NCBI GenBank assembly: GCA_000827265.1
Contig: KN834824.1
Span: 243,741 to 268,313, forward strand
Direction: 5' to 3'
From: Collybiopsis luxurians FD-317 M1
Taxonomy: Eukaryota > Basidiomycota > Agaricomycetes > Agaricales > Omphalotaceae
DNA length: 24,573 bases
Shown: positions 21,751 to 24,573 of the stretch, one piece after another
Numbering within the stretch: position 1 is the first letter of the stretch
Layout: each line of letters begins with the position of its first letter
Position numbers and translations under genes: made by a program
Notes under the pieces: model-generated
The model's input: the letters and a program-made list of their open reading frames with translations, nothing else
Databases searched by the model: none
What the model was told of the DNA's origin: nothing

Positions 21751-22359
21751 ACAGGTTGTTGTTATGGTCTGCCACAAATCCAACTTCGTCCTCAATATCC
21801 AAAGCTGCCTCATGATGGTAAAGCAGATATAAACAAGGAAAGAACTGGATCATGTCAGAAATATTATGAAACCTACTCACAAAAACATCTGACTGGAGGA
21901 ATAATGGCTTGTTGGTGTACCCATAGCATCTGCTATGGGTTTCACTGTATTCCTGTTGGTGAGGGGCGCAATGATGTTTTTTCAGCAATAATCACAAGAT
22001 GGCCAAAGGCACCATCTAGGGTGGTATATGACTTTGCTTGTGCCCTAGGACCTTATTGCTGGAGTCGAGAACCTGAGTTCTTTGCTGACACTCAGTTTCT
22101 GATTGATGGGTTTCATGCTCCTGGTCATACCAAATGCTCCCCTGCTGCATTTCTGAAAACATATTCTGCAGTAAATGCTGAATTGACTCATATCAATTCT
22201 AGTGCTGCTGAATGTGGCAATAGTGGAATGACAAGAATCCAAAAGTCAGTTAGTTACATGGGTCAAACTTGGGCCATTTTGTACTGTTGGGCTTTTATTT
22301 CTGTTTGGAATTGGATGCAGATTCTAGGGCTCTATAAGAAGGCAGGGGAGTTGCTTTGA

Positions 22360-23679
22360 AAATGGTCCAGGACTAATCACTGGATAGGATTGTACTAATT
22401 AACTTGTGTCCAATTCAATAGTTGTTTTCAATCAGAATTATTAGAAAGTTTTAGAATTAAAAAAATACAACACAAGCCCAAAATGTCAATATCATTGCCA
22501 TAAGCAACATTCTGTTATGCCCCAGTCCATTTCTTTTGCCCTTCCCCTTCCTGCTATGCTCATTCTTTCACAATATGGCCATCTATCCTAATCTCCCATC
22601 TTGGCCATGTGTACCTATCTTGGCCATGGTCATTGCTTGAGTTGTCATTAAATCCCAAATTTATTTTACAAATGACCATTTCCCATTCCCCATTCAATGT
22701 TCTATATGGCTATCCTTCCTTCAATGACCTGTTATAAACCACCCTACTTTTCACAGGTTTTCATGGCCTTCTATGTTTAAGAGAAATGATAGTCAATAAT
22801 GATAGGTTAAAAAGAAATTCATGTAAATACTGTCACTGCTTGTCTGCTCACCTTTCAGTATCTTCATATGAAAGTAGGCAAGTTCTTTAAAAAAAAATGT
22901 CAATGATCCTCAACCAACTCTTCTTTTCTCCAAATATCTTACCCTTAGAGATTGCTTTTCTGAGATCATTCTTTAGCTGAGACAGTTCATGCATGCTCAC
23001 CCACCCAAAATGGTTCATTCATACTCAAATGAAAATAGACAAACATATTCAATTGCCACAAATGATGAATGGTAAGTAGTTCGGAATAGCCACAAGTTAA
23101 CAAATTTAGGGACTGGAGTGTAAGTCCAATATGTGAGTATCTTTGAGCATTGAACATTGAACAGCTCAGTGTTCCAATTGCAGGTGTACTAATCTTGAAA
23201 TTTCATTTTTATTTCATTTTTTTGCTGCTATATTTAAAATAATGAAATTGCATTTGTAGTCAAATATTCAAGCCTAAGGATTGCCACCATAACCATATAC
23301 AGTGACAGCCCACATTTTTGACAGAAATTGCCTGTTACAGGATGGCATACAGTACAGCTGTTGGCACCCATATACCCATTTAATTTGCATTGCAGTATGC
23401 CAAAGCTGTAGCTGCCCAGCTCCAGTGGGTGTTAATGATGTAAAAATCATTGCTTTGACTTATTTGGGCAGTTGGAAAAATCATCAAAACTCTGGTACCA
23501 ATAGCAAAAGTGCTGGTCAAATGCACTGAGGATTTATTCTAAACCATGTACTTTATATATAAGAATGGCTGGATACACTAAATATTCATTTTAAACTATC
23601 TATCTATCAATTTGGATATAGGAAACACCCATCAAAATGGTCAAATGGATATTTATGGAATTGACTATTCTTAGGGCAT
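22360..23679. other. No convincing gene; AT-rich 3' flank of the transposase
   Basis: CTTGGCCATG is repeated near 22600. A 75-codon plus-strand frame at 23302-23529 has no start context or recognisable motif. The stretch is CpG-poor like the transposase gene. The right end of the element may lie here, but no inverted terminal repeat could be paired with the left side. Confidence 0.4.
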
Positions 23680-23835
23680 GTCACTGTACCCATATACAGG
23701 TACATCTGTATTTAATATGGCACAGATACAGGGTTACCTGTACTTTTTACAGCTGTATTTGGGAGTTAAATTGGTTAGGATGGTACAGGTATGGGTTGTA
23801 CCCATCCCATATACGGGGTTATATGGCCGACAATA
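23680..23835. repeat. Palindromic repeat related to the insert at 335-735
   Basis: The stretch is full of short inverted repeats. ACAGGTACATCTGTAT (from 23697) faces ATACAGGGTTACCTGT (from 23727) with most positions pairing, and ATGGGTTGTACCCAT is itself nearly palindromic. Read on the minus strand, CTGTATCTGTGCCATATT matches the left insert's CTGTATCTGTACC...ATATTTAA. The right edge has CCCATATACGGGG and ATATGGCCGAC, echoing CCCCATATACGGCCGTC at the left insert. A small non-autonomous element is likely. Confidence 0.5.
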
Positions 23836-24163
23836 ATATATTTGCTGTTATATAGGATAGAACTAGTAATTTTTTGCAGTTCATAGATAATCTTCTATTT
23901 CAATTACATAATTGCATTCTATTTGCTTAATATCCTCACCGGTGAGCTATTTTCAACCAAATTTTGAGTGCCGCCCTAATGGATGCCAACAGGATGCCTA
24001 ATTCTTCTCAGCCCAACTGCGCCATTTAATGGTTGGGGTTGGGATGCACTTTCCCTCTGAGGTGACTAACATAATTGGAAAACTTTGGCATCAACCAGCT
24101 GTAAACCACCTGCTCTCAAATCATAAAGGATAAAAAAATTACCATATTTGGATGGAGCCTGTA
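23836..24163. other. No gene seen
   Basis: AT-rich stretch with no frame, repeat or splice structure worth reporting. Confidence 0.4.
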
Positions 24164-24285
24164 GTGCTCCGAAGGCTTCGCTTGGAATGGCGCGGCTTCG
24201 GCTGGAAGCCGAAGTCACGCCAAGCCAAGCCCAGCCATTCTATATTTAGCTCCAAGCGGCGTGCAGCGGCTGCGTCGGTTCCAGC
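24164..24285. repeat. CpG-rich nested hairpin region
   Basis: A perfect 8-bp stem, CTTCGGCT at 24196-24203 and AGCCGAAG at 24207-24214, has a 3-nt loop. It sits inside an outer pair GAATGGC (24185-24191) and GCCATTC (24234-24240). CGAAGGCTTCG at 24170-24180 is a separate palindrome. About a dozen CpG fall within 120 bp, far denser than elsewhere. It could be the subterminal region of another DNA element or a regulatory island of a gene beyond the window. Confidence 0.5.
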
Positions 24286-24573
24286 CATCTGAATTAGGAA
24301 ACAACAACGTTGATTCTCTGCGCAGCTCTCTTATCGCTGCTGTTGGGCTGTACTTTGATATGGATGTCTTTAATTAATGGTTTTAATATTATACGAGATA
24401 GAGATAATATCTTTTTTGAGAGAATCGATAGGGGAAAAATGACAATAGTCGGTGAGTTCGGTGAAATTGCTATGAAATTGCCCTCAAGTCGCTTTTGATA
24501 TTATGTGTACTTTAGCCAAGTAAGTATGAAGGATTCAACTGCCATCTTACTCATTCATGGACCATCGCTTTCT
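24286..24573. other. No convincing gene at the right edge
   Basis: A 62-codon plus-strand frame (24310-24498) lacks an ATG at its start but contains a hydrophobic run. It may be part of a gene or element continuing past the window. Evidence is too thin for a call. Confidence 0.3.

Larger units (their letters stand above)
19291..22359 (+). pseudogene. KDZ (Kyakuja-Dileera-Zisupton) family transposase, inactivated by three TGA codons
   Basis: Six exons fit by signal and phase: 19291-19767, 19818-19965, 20016-20294, 20350-21317, 21373-21690 and 21751-22359. The 2799-bp model gives 932 residues. A SWIM-like zinc motif (WTC...LCAHI) lies near residue 262 and a CPSCG cysteine pair near residue 488. 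The C-terminal catalytic part contains GGIMACWCTHSICYGFHC, VVYDFACAL (D824), FADTQFLIDGFHAPGHTKC (D849) and SSAAECGNSG (E884), the blocks typical of fungal KDZ transposases. D824, a second Asp in the D843/D849 region and E884 are candidate catalytic acids. TGA codons at 20649, 20799 and 21520 (about codons 402, 452 and 674) interrupt conserved stretches. The enzyme would have moved a large DNA element by cut and paste. The C-terminus may be slightly truncated. Confidence 0.88.

Noticed and set aside
6178..22359. Variant nuclear genetic code with TGA read as a sense codon
   Set aside because: All internal stops are TGA, but two of the models (ending at 8695 and 22359) appear to terminate at TGA, frameshifts are also present, and CpG depletion explains the pattern without recoding.
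335..23835. The palindromic repeats at both ends as termini of one 23.5-kb element
   Set aside because: Similarity is partial, the left copy lies inside a minisatellite and a 4-kb satellite would be internal; independent small insertions are simpler.
24310..24498. Possible small membrane protein
   Set aside because: No ATG at the frame start, no context, and it runs to the window edge region; the hydrophobic run alone is not enough.

Overview
The window looks like repeat-rich nuclear DNA of a filamentous basidiomycete, most likely an Agaricomycete. The reasons are: short introns (about 45-70 nt) with GTRAGT donors and YAG acceptors; a KDZ-family (Kyakuja-Dileera-Zisupton) transposase; and a long uncharacterised protein of a type I associate with repetitive DNA in mushroom genomes. 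No rRNA, tRNA, CRISPR array or bacterial signal is visible. No ordinary host housekeeping gene is recognisable.

Layout. Positions 1-1010 are two blocks of a 51-bp minisatellite, split by a roughly 400-bp palindromic, CpG-richer insert. Positions about 1600-5640 are a very degenerate satellite with a period near 180-220 bp and no genes. Positions 6178-22359 hold a dense group of old, broken, intron-containing genes: a conserved uncharacterised gene (6178-8267, minus), an unknown multi-exon gene (8695-11774, minus), another unknown gene (12947-14069, minus), one intact unknown ORF (14423-15076, plus), remnants of a further gene (16454-17378, minus), a basic/coiled-coil gene (17709-19210, minus) and, divergent from it by only 80 bp, the KDZ transposase (19291-22359, plus). 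From 22360 to the end there are no convincing genes. There is a palindromic repeat at about 23680-23835 related to the left-hand insert, and a CpG-rich hairpin region at 24164-24285.

The main observation is how these genes are broken. I find twelve in-frame stop codons inside otherwise continuous reading frames, in six of the gene models. All twelve are TGA; none is TAA or TAG. Each could come from CGA by one C-to-T change at a CpG, and the transposase gene is strongly CpG-depleted (8 CpG counted in 21001-22380). This fits methylated-CpG deamination of a silenced composite mobile element. Two or three single-base frameshifts add to the decay.

Working model (inference): 6178-22359 is one large decayed KDZ-type element carrying several uncharacterised passenger genes, embedded in satellite DNA. 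The element ends were not identified. Exon chains were assembled by hand from splice signals and phase, so boundaries are models.
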